Assembly: GCA_031421855.1 (NCBI GenBank)
Contig: JANOPN010000013.1
Location: 1 to 39,256 of the forward strand
Source of the DNA: JAAFHN01 sp031421855
Lineage (GTDB): Bacteria; Pseudomonadota; Gammaproteobacteria; Burkholderiales; Burkholderiaceae_C
DNA length: 39,256 nucleotides
Reading direction: 5' to 3'
Below are positions 9,196-17,362 of this stretch, piece after piece (the first letter of the stretch is position 1; every line of letters begins with the position of its first letter). The notes under the pieces are model-generated. The model was given only the letters and a program-made list of their open reading frames with translations, was not told the DNA's origin and did no database searches. Both the position numbers and the translations under genes were made by a program.

Positions 9196-11147
9196 CTCTG
9201 GTGCGCGCAAAAATCCTTGAGGTCGACCCCGAGAGCTTGCGCGCGAGAGGTGGTTTTGGCAACGCCTTTGTCGGCTTGCCGCTGCGAGCAAAGCTCATCA
9301 TTGGCGGAGTGATTTTTCAACTGCTGGTTATCGCATTGGTGTACGCACTCAATGCTGGAGCGATCCGCCAAGCCGTGCACCAACAGCTCAACGATCAAGC
9401 CAACCAATACCGCCCATTGGTGCGCGCGTCAGTCGGCACGAGCTTGCTTCAGCGCGACTACGTCAGTCTGCAAGAGCAACTCAACGAAAGTGTCCGTGCA
9501 CGCGGCCTGGTTCGAATCATCGTATTCAACCCAAACAATAAGGTGGTCGCGGTCGCGGGCGAACCCGAGCGAAGCGCCAACGACGTGGTTTTTGACGAAC
9601 CGATCATCCTTGGCGGAGAAGGATTGGGTCGAGTTCAATTCGTGATGTCAAACGCGGTGCGCGACGAGCTACTGGCCGACATTCGGACCCGATTTTTGTG
9701 GGTCGCGCTTGGCATGCTGTGCAGCAGCGCTTTGCTTTTGGTTTGGCTGGCCAAACGGGTCAGTGCGCCGTTGCAACGGCTGAAAATCGCCAGCCAGGCC
9801 ATTCGAGATGGGCGATTTGACGTTGAACTGCGATCGCGAGCCGGAGACGAGATCGGCGAGTTGACGATCAACTTTGCATACATGGCACAGGCCATTCACG
9901 CGCAGATCGGCACCCTGCGCGACAACGAACGCGCGTTGTCAAAGTTGCTGGCTGACGCGCAACAACGCCAACACGAACTCGAAGAAGCGATTAATCAGGC
10001 GCAAATCGCCAGTGCCGCCAAAACCGATTTCTTGGCAAAAATGAGCCACGAAATACGCACACCGATGAACGGGGTTTTGGGCATGCTGGACGTGTTGCAA
10101 CAGTCGCGGCTCGACGCGGATCAACGCCAATGCACCGAGATCGCCCACCGCTCCGGCTTGGCATTGCTCGACATATTGAATCAAGTGCTTGACATGGCCA
10201 AGATCGAATCGGGTGCGTTGACGATTGAGCAGTCGGCCTTTGAGCTGCGGCCACTGCTGAACGCTAACGTTGGCTTGTTTGCCAATGTCGCCCGAGCAAA
10301 GGCTGTGACGGTAACCCTGACCGTTGACGACAACTTGCCGCATCTGGGCATGGGCGATGCGGCAAAAATCAGACAAATTCTCAGCAATTTGCTATCTAAC
10401 GCGGTCAAGTTCACGCCAACCGGCAGCGTCACCGTTCGCGCCACATTTGACGCTGAGGCACGGCGTGTTGGATATGAAATCGTCGACACCGGCATTGGCA
10501 TGTCGAGCGAGCAACTTGACCGGGTGTTCGAACCCTTCGTTCAAGGTGACAACTCGACCACCCGTCGATTTGGCGGAACAGGGCTTGGGCTCAGCATTTC
10601 AAAGGATTTGATTGTCGCGATGGGCGGCACAATCGACGTGACCAGCGAGTTGGGTGTTGGCACCCGGTTTTGGGTGACGCTGCCTCACGTCGACCCGCCT
10701 CCCGAGCACGAAGCGGCCTCTGCGGTCGCATCCCCAGTGCCAGAGTTGCGAGGTCATGTCCTGATTGCCGAAGATAACGAAATCAACCAAATCTTGATGC
10801 GTCGCATCGTCGCCAACTTGGGTTTGACATGCGAGTTGGTGTCAGATGGAGAGCAGGCGCTGAAGTTGGCGAAGTCCAAACCATTCGACGCACTCTTACT
10901 GGACTGTCAAATGCCGGTCATGGACGGCTACGAGGTGGCGAGGAACTGGCGGGCATTGGAATCGTCGATTGCGGAGTCCGGCGCGCAACCCATCCGCCTC
11001 CCGATCATCGCGATCTCGGCAGACGCCCTGCCCCAACAACGCCAAATGGCATTGGATGCTGGAATGGACGAACACCTGCCCAAACCGATCTCAATTGCGA
11101 AGGTCCGTGCCGCCCTGTCACCGTGGTTGACGACGAAAACAGCCTAA
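9192..11147 (+). CDS. Membrane hybrid sensor histidine kinase with receiver domain
   Basis: Hybrid two-component kinase, 651 residues. TM1 is about 35-54, a periplasmic sensor region about 55-165, TM2 about 167-187 and HAMP about 188-242. A coiled region leads to HisKA with MSHEIRTPMNGVLG (His286). The HATPase domain follows with N-box Asn403, DTGIGM at 432-437 and GGTGLGLS at 461-468. The C-terminal receiver spans about 521-645, with acidic residues at 527-528, phosphoacceptor Asp571 (LLLDCQMP) and Lys631. There is no output domain, so phosphate must pass to an Hpt protein or response regulator encoded elsewhere. The start overlaps the stop of the PhnD-like gene, indicating translational coupling and a shared sensing role. 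Confidence 0.95.
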   Translation: MTLVRAKILEVDPESLRARGGFGNAFVGLPLRAKLIIGGVIFQLLVIALVYALNAGAIRQAVHQQLNDQANQYRPLVRASVGTSLLQRDYVSLQEQLNESVRARGLVRIIVFNPNNKVVAVAGEPERSANDVVFDEPIILGGEGLGRVQFVMSNAVRDELLADIRTRFLWVALGMLCSSALLLVWLAKRVSAPLQRLKIASQAIRDGRFDVELRSRAGDEIGELTINFAYMAQAIHAQIGTLRDNERALSKLLADAQQRQHELEEAINQAQIASAAKTDFLAKMSHEIRTPMNGVLGMLDVLQQSRLDADQRQCTEIAHRSGLALLDILNQVLDMAKIESGALTIEQSAFELRPLLNANVGLFANVARAKAVTVTLTVDDNLPHLGMGDAAKIRQILSNLLSNAVKFTPTGSVTVRATFDAEARRVGYEIVDTGIGMSSEQLDRVFEPFVQGDNSTTRRFGGTGLGLSISKDLIVAMGGTIDVTSELGVGTRFWVTLPHVDPPPEHEAASAVASPVPELRGHVLIAEDNEINQILMRRIVANLGLTCELVSDGEQALKLAKSKPFDALLLDCQMPVMDGYEVARNWRALESSIAESGAQPIRLPIIAISADALPQQRQMALDAGMDEHLPKPISIAKVRAALSPWLTTKTA

Positions 11148-11182
11148 TTGTCCGGTTCGGTTAGAGGTTTTAATACTATAAA

Positions 11183-11230
11183 ATCAGTAGCAACAAACCC
11201 AATGAATCCGGTGACCAAGTGCCAAAAAGC
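11183..11230 (+). repeat. Dispersed ~48-bp repeat, copy R2
   Basis: Reads AGTAGCAACAAACCC then AATGAATCCGGTGACCAAG and GCCAAAAAGC; this is close to the consensus. It sits between the convergent kinase and maf genes. Confidence 0.9.
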
Positions 11231-11276
11231 AGACCAATTCGGTCGAAAATGCCGAAGATCGCCCCAATCCGACCAT

Positions 11277-11885
11277 TCAGCTGCTGCGCATGACCGCTAG
11301 CTTCGACAAAATTTGTGCCGTCTCAAAAAGTGGCAAACCCATGATGCCCGAGTGGCTTCCCGCGATGCGATCAACGAACGCGGCCGCTGCGCCTTGTATT
11401 GCATAGGCGCCCGCCTTGCCAGTGGGTTCGCCAGTGTCGACATACGCCTGAATTTGAGCGGCTGACAAGCTGCAAAACCGAACGGTGGATGTGCTTAACA
11501 CCTCGTGGCGTTTTCGACCCGATTGAATTGCCACGCCAGTGATGACGCGGTGTTGCCGCCCACTCAATTCGGCCAGCATGCGAGCCGCGTCTGAGTCAGA
11601 CTCTGGCTTGCCGTAGATTTGGCGCCCGAGCGCAACGGTCGTGTCGCTGCACACGATCGGGGCTGGCGCGAGGCGACGGCGTTTGAGCCGCTGCACCGCT
11701 GCATCGAGTTTGAGCGCTGTCACGCGTGCAACATAAGTTGCTGGGGCCTCGCCCTTTTGAGCAAGCTCCAGTGCTTCAGCATCCTCGTCTTTGTCGGCGA
11801 GCAGCAACTCAAACCGCACGCCAATTTGCCGAAGCAACTCGGCGCGTCGTGGGCTTTGGGAGGCGAGATAGACAAATTCGTGCAT
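11277..11885 (-). CDS. maf: Maf-like nucleoside triphosphate pyrophosphatase
   Basis: Maf/HAM1-superfamily nucleotide pyrophosphatase, 202 residues from the ATG at 11885, which hydrolyses non-canonical or excess NTPs (dTTP/UTP for the YhdE branch) to the NMP and pyrophosphate. Visible motifs are LASQSPRRAELL at 7-18, the catalytic SDTTV with Asp81, and GKAGAYAIQG followed by GSHSGIMGLPLFE. The frame stays open upstream to 11969 through the end of rlmH, but the family N-terminus begins at this ATG. It lies 13 bp after rlmH in the conserved rsfS-rlmH-maf order. The ribonuclease G gene (rng) that often follows maf is absent here. Confidence 0.93.
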   Translation of the reverse strand: MHEFVYLASQSPRRAELLRQIGVRFELLLADKDEDAEALELAQKGEAPATYVARVTALKLDAAVQRLKRRRLAPAPIVCSDTTVALGRQIYGKPESDSDAARMLAELSGRQHRVITGVAIQSGRKRHEVLSTSTVRFCSLSAAQIQAYVDTGEPTGKAGAYAIQGAAAAFVDRIAGSHSGIMGLPLFETAQILSKLAVMRSS

Positions 11886-11898
11886 AAGAACGGGGGGT

Positions 11899-12381
11899 TC
11901 ACTCACGGTGGTAAGGGTGATTGGTGTTAATCGACCAGGCGCGGTAGAGCTGCTCGAGCAACACCACACGCGCCAAGGCGTGGGGCAAAGTCAGATTGGA
12001 GAGTGAAATCGTCTCCGCAGCGCGGGCTTTGATTTCGTCGCCATGGCCGTCAGGTCCACCCACAAGCAACGCGACATCGGGCCCGTCAAGCTGCCAAGCG
12101 ATCAAACGCTGGGCGAGTCCTTTGGTGGTGTGCGCTTTGCCGTGTTCGTCAAGTGCGACCAAGCGTGCGCCTTTTCCGCAGCTCGCCTCAACCGCCGCTT
12201 GAATGCGCAACCCTTCGGCGTGTTGCATGGCGCCGACCGCTTTACCGGCTGTTCTTGGTTCGGCTTTAACGGTTTTGACCGAGAACTTCATGTCAGCCGG
12301 AAACCGGCGCGCATAGTCGTCGGCAGCGGTTTGCGCCCAATCGGGCATGCGCAAGCCAACGGCGATGACCACGAGTTTCAC
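11899..12381 (-). CDS. rlmH: 23S rRNA pseudouridine(1915)-N3-methyltransferase RlmH
   Basis: RlmH, a SPOUT-class methyltransferase of 160 residues that methylates pseudouridine 1915 in helix 69 of 23S rRNA using SAM. The start MKLVVIAVG, the SAM-binding knot segment LLVGGPDGHGDEI and the ending YRAWSINTNHPYHRE are diagnostic, and the length is standard. It lies between rsfS and maf, the usual order in this phylum, with a 39-bp gap from rsfS. Confidence 0.97.
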   Translation of the reverse strand: MKLVVIAVGLRMPDWAQTAADDYARRFPADMKFSVKTVKAEPRTAGKAVGAMQHAEGLRIQAAVEASCGKGARLVALDEHGKAHTTKGLAQRLIAWQLDGPDVALLVGGPDGHGDEIKARAAETISLSNLTLPHALARVVLLEQLYRAWSINTNHPYHRE

Positions 12382-12420
12382 GACCGATAACCCGCTTGGT
12401 GGTTGATTTCTGTCGCGGGC

Positions 12421-13254
12421 TTAGTTGGAGGCGGGCTTTTTGATCGGCCCCGCGCGTTTAACGCCAACCGCTTTTCTCGCCGGCACAGCCGCCCGAACAG
12501 TGGGTTTGGGTGCGGCTTTGCGTGTCCCGGTCGCCTTTTGCTCCATCTCGGCGCGTCCGGCTTGAAGTGCCGCTTTGATAGCAGGCTTGGTCGCCGAGAC
12601 GTGTTTGACTTTAGGCACCACCTGAGGTGCTGGCTTGGGGGCGGCGGCTTTCACCGCTCGTTTGACTGCCGCCTTTTTTGCGGCGACATCGGCCTTGGTC
12701 GGCGCAGGGCGGCGGCTTGACTTAGCAGGTGCAGACTTCACCTCGGCGACTGGAACCGCCTTTTTCGCCGACTTAGCCACTACTCTTTTAGGAGCATCGG
12801 ACTCAATGAATTCGGCGACCAAGGGCGAATTCTTCTTCAAATCGGCGATTTTTTCGCGTTTTGCCATCGCTTTTTCAACCGCAACTGGCTTGAGGCGAAC
12901 CGGCGTATCACCCCAGATGTCTTCTAGGTGGTAATACGCTCGGATGGCCGGCTGCATGACGTGTACGACAACGGAGCCGCAATCGACAACGATCCACTCC
13001 CCGTTTTCTTCACCCTCAATGCGAGGCTTGCCAAAGCCAGCATCACGCACTTGATCGCGCACACTTGCAGCGAGTGCCCGGGTTTGCCGATTGGATGTGC
13101 CGCTGGCAATGACGACGCGCTCGAACAAACTGCTCAAATGCTCAGTATTGAAGAGCACCAAGTCGGCCGCCTTGACGTCCTCAAGCGCGTCGACGACGAT
13201 GCGTTGCAGGGTTGCGACATCTTTTTTGGCGGTGGCGGTGTGGGTATCGGTCAT
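12421..13254 (-). CDS. rsfS: Ribosomal silencing factor RsfS with long basic C-terminal tail
   Basis: RsfS (Iojap/YbeB family) binds uL14 on the 50S subunit and blocks subunit joining during starvation. From the ATG at 13254 the product has 277 residues; a further in-frame start at 13311 would add a non-family lead. Residues about 12-125 form the core (IVVDALEDVKAADLVLF, then GEWIVVDCGSVVVHVM). The usual protein ends near residue 120-130; here about 150 extra residues follow, rich in Lys, Ala and Pro like a histone H1 tail. A copy of the dispersed repeat encodes about residues 140-156, at the junction between core and tail. nadD, normally just upstream, is missing. Confidence 0.93.
   Translation of the reverse strand: MTDTHTATAKKDVATLQRIVVDALEDVKAADLVLFNTEHLSSLFERVVIASGTSNRQTRALAASVRDQVRDAGFGKPRIEGEENGEWIVVDCGSVVVHVMQPAIRAYYHLEDIWGDTPVRLKPVAVEKAMAKREKIADLKKNSPLVAEFIESDAPKRVVAKSAKKAVPVAEVKSAPAKSSRRPAPTKADVAAKKAAVKRAVKAAAPKPAPQVVPKVKHVSATKPAIKAALQAGRAEMEQKATGTRKAAPKPTVRAAVPARKAVGVKRAGPIKKPASN
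12788..12835 (+). repeat. Dispersed ~48-bp repeat, copy R3, inside rsfS
   Basis: Plus strand reads GGAGCATCGGACTC then AATGAATTCGGCGACCAAGG and GCGAATTC. It is antisense to rsfS and encodes LVAEFIESDAP on the gene strand without breaking the frame. Confidence 0.75.
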
Positions 13255-13583
13255 TGAGTTTCGGTCGTTTGGATAGCGTGAAAGTGGCAATGCGCCGAGC
13301 GGCGCGGTCATTCAGGAGGCAAGTTGGCAAGTGAGCCATCGCGCGTGGCGTGCCCAATTCGAAGGGTCATCCGACGGCAAAAGCGTGGCTTGATCAGCAG
13401 GCAAACGCCTTACCGGCGTGCCAAAACTTTCATGCTGGCATATGCCCAAAAGATCGTTTACCACCCTCGCAACTCCGATTTTAGCTGGTTTTGACCCATG
13501 GTCGTTGACTTCATTGGTCTAGCAGCTATCAAAAAAGTAGTGCCAACACCGGACCGACGGTGGCAGTCGGTTGGCTTTGGAGG
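13255..13583. other. 329-bp gap where nadD is expected
   Basis: No credible gene is visible on either strand. The stretch holds one copy of the dispersed repeat (13484-13532). In related genomes nadD usually occupies the place between hemF and rsfS; I see no remnant that I can recognise. Confidence 0.6.
13484..13532 (-). repeat. Dispersed ~48-bp repeat, copy R4
   Basis: Minus strand reads TTGATAGCTGCTAGACC then AATGAAGTCAACGACCATGG. This is the most divergent copy; its left end (TGATAGCTGCTAG) is closest to the repeat I remember from Comamonadaceae genomes. Confidence 0.75.
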
Positions 13584-14519
13584 TCAAAGCCAGTCACGGC
13601 GCACCAAATAATCGCGATACAACTTGTATTCAGCGGTTCCCGATTTCGGGCGTTGCATGTAGCGCCAACTTGCCATGGGCGGCATGCTCATCAATATCGA
13701 CTCGGTTCGCCCGCCGGATTGCAAGCCAAAGTGCGTGCCGCGATCCCAAACCAAGTTGAATTCAACATAACGACCACGACGATAGAGCTGGAAGCCGCGC
13801 TCGCGTTCGCCAAACACCGTTGATGCGCGTCTTCCGACGATGGGCACATACGCATCTAAAAAACTGTCTCCAACCGCTTGGAGCATCTCAAAACTTCGCT
13901 GGGTGCCGAGTTCAGAGAAATCATCAAAAAACACGCCGCCGATGCCGCGCTGTTCGTCGCGGTGTTTCAAATAGAAATATTCGTCGCACCATTGCTTGAA
14001 GCGGGGGTATTTGTCTTCACCAAACGGATCCAGGGCCGCTTTGCAGGTGGCGTGAAAGTGAACCGCGTCTTCCTCGAACCCGTAGCATGGCGTGAGATCC
14101 ATGCCGCCACCAAACCACAAAGTCGCGTCGCCACCTTCGGGGTGAACGCTGATGACGCGCACGTTCATGTGAACGATGGGCACATACGGGTTACGCGGGT
14201 GGATCACCAACGACACGCCCATCGCTTTGAAAGGTGCTCCGGCAAGCTGCGGCCGATTTTGCGTCGCTGACGGCGGAAGCGAAGGACCACTGACGCTGGA
14301 AAACGCCACGCCAGCGCGCTCAAACAGCTCGCCGTCTTCCAAAATCATGGTGACGCCGTCGCCCTGCAGCCGAGAACCCTTGGGTTTTCGCCATTTGTCG
14401 ATCAAAAACTCGTGGCCATCCATTGCGGACAGTGTCGACGCGATGCGCTCTTGGAGCCCGATCAAGTACGATTTGGGGCTTTTGACGGCGACTCGGGTGG
14501 TGGCTTCGGGTTTCGACAT
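13584..14519 (-). CDS. hemF: Oxygen-dependent coproporphyrinogen III oxidase
   Basis: HemF converts coproporphyrinogen III to protoporphyrinogen IX by oxidative decarboxylation in heme synthesis, using O2. The 311-residue product is of standard length. Signature stretches are FSSVSGPSLPPSA, VHMNVR, TLWFGGGMDLTPCYGFEED, the YFYLKHRDEQRGIGGVFFDD region and the late EFNLVWDRGTHFGLQ with GRTESILMSMPP. It follows the acyltransferase gene by 2 bp, implying cotranscription with purD and the acyltransferase. Its presence indicates an organism that makes heme aerobically. Confidence 0.97.
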   Translation of the reverse strand: MSKPEATTRVAVKSPKSYLIGLQERIASTLSAMDGHEFLIDKWRKPKGSRLQGDGVTMILEDGELFERAGVAFSSVSGPSLPPSATQNRPQLAGAPFKAMGVSLVIHPRNPYVPIVHMNVRVISVHPEGGDATLWFGGGMDLTPCYGFEEDAVHFHATCKAALDPFGEDKYPRFKQWCDEYFYLKHRDEQRGIGGVFFDDFSELGTQRSFEMLQAVGDSFLDAYVPIVGRRASTVFGERERGFQLYRRGRYVEFNLVWDRGTHFGLQSGGRTESILMSMPPMASWRYMQRPKSGTAEYKLYRDYLVRRDWL

Positions 14520-14521
14520 TT

Positions 14522-15190
14522 TTAAGACCTCATCACGGCTTCATCGCGCGGAAACGCCGCATCGAGCGGAACAATCGGCGACGCTTGGCTCGGGTTAAAG
14601 CCTTGAACGCCGTCATAAGCGCGGCGCATTTGGGCAAAATCCGCCGCCATATCGCCGCTGAGCATGAAAAACTCGGTGACACCCATGCGTTTGCGACCCC
14701 AATCCAAAAAAGCTAGGCCCACGGGCACTTGTGCGTGCAGAGCAACGTGATAAAAACCCGTTCGCCACCCGGGCAAATGCTTGCGCGTACCCTCCGGCGC
14801 CAGCCCAAGCCAACAGTGATCAAGCGACTGCATTCGCGCAACCATGTCAGCGACGGCACCTGCGGCGCTTTCGCGCTGTATGGGCACTGCGCCTGCGCTG
14901 CGCAAAAGAGCACTCAAGACTGGAATTCGAAAGAGACTTGCCTTGCCCCAAAGCGTCACCTTGAGGCCAAGCCCCCAAATGAACAACAGCGCGATGAGAC
15001 CATCCCAATTGCTGGTGTGTGGATACGCCATCAACACCCCGCGCGAAACCCAACGCTCGCCCTGACGTTGCATGGGCATGCCGTCAAAAACCAGCTTCCA
15101 CCCCATCAAACGAAGCAAACCACGCGCCCATGATTGCCCAACATAATGCAAATTGCCGTTGGCACTTGGGGTTAAACGAATGCTGGACAT
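14522..15190 (-). CDS. Lysophospholipid acyltransferase family protein (PlsC-like)
   Basis: 1-acyl-glycerol-3-phosphate-type acyltransferase, 222 residues from the ATG at 15190. The frame stays open to 15445, but that lead overlaps the end of purD and is not family-like. The catalytic HX4D is PHTSNWDG (His58, Asp63) and the glycerophosphate-binding PEGTR is at 132-136. A hydrophobic segment at about 65-85 suits membrane association. It lies between purD and hemF, as in many Burkholderiales. The acyl acceptor could be lysophosphatidate or another lysolipid such as an ornithine lipid precursor; the sequence does not say. Confidence 0.9.
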   Translation of the reverse strand: MSSIRLTPSANGNLHYVGQSWARGLLRLMGWKLVFDGMPMQRQGERWVSRGVLMAYPHTSNWDGLIALLFIWGLGLKVTLWGKASLFRIPVLSALLRSAGAVPIQRESAAGAVADMVARMQSLDHCWLGLAPEGTRKHLPGWRTGFYHVALHAQVPVGLAFLDWGRKRMGVTEFFMLSGDMAADFAQMRRAYDGVQGFNPSQASPIVPLDAAFPRDEAVMRS

Positions 15191-15221
15191 TGAGTAGGCT
15201 GGCGCGCAGTGGTTGCCTCGA

Positions 15222-16535
15222 TCAGCGCGGCTTGACCGCGCGGTATCCAATGTCTTTGCGAAATTGCATGCCGTCAAACGATATGCCAGCCAGAACTTCG
15301 TAGGCCCGAGCCTGCGCCAATCGCGGCGAGTCAGCCAGCGCTGTGACGCAAAGCACCCGCCCCCCGGACGTGACAACCTCACCTGCGATTTGGGCGGCAC
15401 CCGCGTGGAACACCACCGCGTCGTCAGTTTCGGCAGGCAATGCATGAATCACGTCGCCCTTTCGCACCTCTAAGGGGTAGCCATGCGCCGCCATCACGAC
15501 ACCCAGCGCGGTTCGTCGATCCCATTGAAGCTCGACTTGATCGAGCCGGCCATCGGTCGCTGCCAGCAAGGCCTCAAACAAATCGGACTTGAGTCGCATC
15601 AAAATGGGTTGCGTCTCAGGGTCGCCTAAACGCGTGTTGAATTCCAACACCTTGATGCCGCCGTCGGGCTGAATCATCAACCCAGCGTACAAAAATCCGC
15701 GAAACACGCGGCCCTCGGCTTGCATGCCACGAATGGTTGGCAAAATGACTTCGCGCAAGGCACGCGCGTGCACTTCAGGCGTGACGACCGGTGCGGGCGA
15801 ATACGCGCCCATGCCGCCCGTGTTGGGGCCCAAGTCACCGTCGAGCAGACGCTTGTGGTCTTGGCTGGTGGCCAGAGCGCAGACGTGCTGGCCGTCCGAC
15901 ATGACGATGAATGTTGCCTCCTCGCGGGGAAAAAACGACTCGATCACCACGCGCGCAACATCGCCGTCATTCACGGCCGAATGCACGCCATCACTGCCGA
16001 GCATCGCGTCAACCGCAGCGTGTGCCTCAGTCAGCGTCATGGCGACGACAACACCTTTGCCGGCCGCCAACCCGTCGGCTTTCACGACAATTGGGGCACC
16101 AACCACATCAAGGTGCGCGTGGGCCTCAGCCACACCCGTGAATGTGGCGTGTGACGCAGTGGGAATCCCATGGCGATCCATGAAGGCTTTGGAAAACGCC
16201 TTCGAGCTCTCAAGCTGCGCAGCGGCCTGAGTGGGTCCAAAGATGCGCAGGCCGGCGGCCTCAAACGCATCAACCACACCGTCAGCCAGCGGAGCCTCTG
16301 GGCCGACCACCGTCAAACCGATGCCATGCAAAACCGCACACGCCACGTAGTCGGCCGGCGTTGACGTGCCGCCAACGCCGCTGGCGGCAACCGTGACGTT
16401 CTCAATGGCCGGATGTCCGCTGGCGGTGCCACTGTTACCGGGCGCCACCAGCACACGCTGCACGCGAGGTGACTGCACCAGCTTCCAAGCCAGAGCATGT
16501 TCGCGCCCACCACTGCCAATCACCAAAACTTTCAA
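15222..16535 (-). CDS. purD: Phosphoribosylamine--glycine ligase
   Basis: PurD (GAR synthetase) joins 5-phosphoribosylamine to glycine with ATP in de novo purine synthesis. The 437-residue protein starts MKVLVIGSGGREHALAWK, the family N-domain. The ATP-grasp region contains VKADGLAAGKGV, and the signature FRGFLYAGLMIQ and EFNTRLGDPETQ appear further on. Length is slightly above the usual 420-430. It sits between yebC and the acyltransferase on the same strand, consistent with a housekeeping operon. Confidence 0.98.
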   Translation of the reverse strand: MKVLVIGSGGREHALAWKLVQSPRVQRVLVAPGNSGTASGHPAIENVTVAASGVGGTSTPADYVACAVLHGIGLTVVGPEAPLADGVVDAFEAAGLRIFGPTQAAAQLESSKAFSKAFMDRHGIPTASHATFTGVAEAHAHLDVVGAPIVVKADGLAAGKGVVVAMTLTEAHAAVDAMLGSDGVHSAVNDGDVARVVIESFFPREEATFIVMSDGQHVCALATSQDHKRLLDGDLGPNTGGMGAYSPAPVVTPEVHARALREVILPTIRGMQAEGRVFRGFLYAGLMIQPDGGIKVLEFNTRLGDPETQPILMRLKSDLFEALLAATDGRLDQVELQWDRRTALGVVMAAHGYPLEVRKGDVIHALPAETDDAVVFHAGAAQIAGEVVTSGGRVLCVTALADSPRLAQARAYEVLAGISFDGMQFRKDIGYRAVKPR

Positions 16536-16571
16536 AGCATGTCCTTTTTGTCAATCAAAGTACTGTCGAGC

Positions 16572-17297
16572 TCACAAATCAAGCGACGCGTTGTGAAACA
16601 CGTTTTGCACGTCGTCGTTGTCCTCCAGCGCGTCTAGCAGCTTTTGCATTCGCTGGGCTTCTGCGGTTGTCATGTCAACTGTCAGATCCGCGCGCATGGT
16701 CACCTCGGCGATCTCAGGATTCAATCCAGCCGCGATCAATGCATCCCTGACTGCTTCAAACTGGTTTGGCGAGCTCAACACCTCAATTGCACCATCAAGG
16801 TCAGCGATCACGTCGTCCGCGCCAGCTTCTAGCGCGACTTCCATCACACGGTCTTCGTCCGTACCAGGGGCAAAAATGATTTGTCCGCAATGTTTGAATT
16901 GAAACGCAACAGACCCTTCGGTGCCCATGTTGCCGCCGAATTTGCTGAAAATGTGACGGACTTCGGCTACGGTGCGCACGTGGTTATCGGTCATGGTGTC
17001 AACAATGATGGCCGCGCCGCCGATGCCATAACCCTCGTACCGAATTTCTTCGTAGGTCACGCCAGCCAGGTTGCCAGTGGCTTTGTCGATGTTTCGCTTG
17101 ACGTTGTCAGCCGGCATGTTGACGGCTTTGGCTTTATCAACAGCCAGCCTCAGCCGAGGGTTCAAAGCCACGTCGCCGCCGCCTTGGCGAGCAGCAACCA
17201 TGATTTCTCGAATCACCCGCGTCCAAATTTTCCCGCGCTTCTCATCTTGGCGGCCTTTGCGATGCTGAATGTTGGCCCATTTGCTGTGTCCAGCCAT
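16572..17297 (-). CDS. yebC: YebC/PmpR (TACO1) family protein
   Basis: YebC-family protein of 241 residues. The family has been described as transcriptional regulators (PmpR) and, more recently, as factors that relieve ribosome stalling; which applies here cannot be told. The start MAGHSKWANIQHRKGRQD and the stretch YEGYGIGGAAIIVD are diagnostic, as are the acidic C-terminal residues (LLDALEDNDDVQNVFHN). It lies 36 bp upstream of purD on the same strand, the usual arrangement in Burkholderiales. Confidence 0.96.
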   Translation of the reverse strand: MAGHSKWANIQHRKGRQDEKRGKIWTRVIREIMVAARQGGGDVALNPRLRLAVDKAKAVNMPADNVKRNIDKATGNLAGVTYEEIRYEGYGIGGAAIIVDTMTDNHVRTVAEVRHIFSKFGGNMGTEGSVAFQFKHCGQIIFAPGTDEDRVMEVALEAGADDVIADLDGAIEVLSSPNQFEAVRDALIAAGLNPEIAEVTMRADLTVDMTTAEAQRMQKLLDALEDNDDVQNVFHNASLDL

Positions 17298-17362
17298 GTG
17301 TGAATCAATCCAAAAATTAAATTCGCGACGCCAAAACGGCGCACCCGTGCGATGCCACGATT

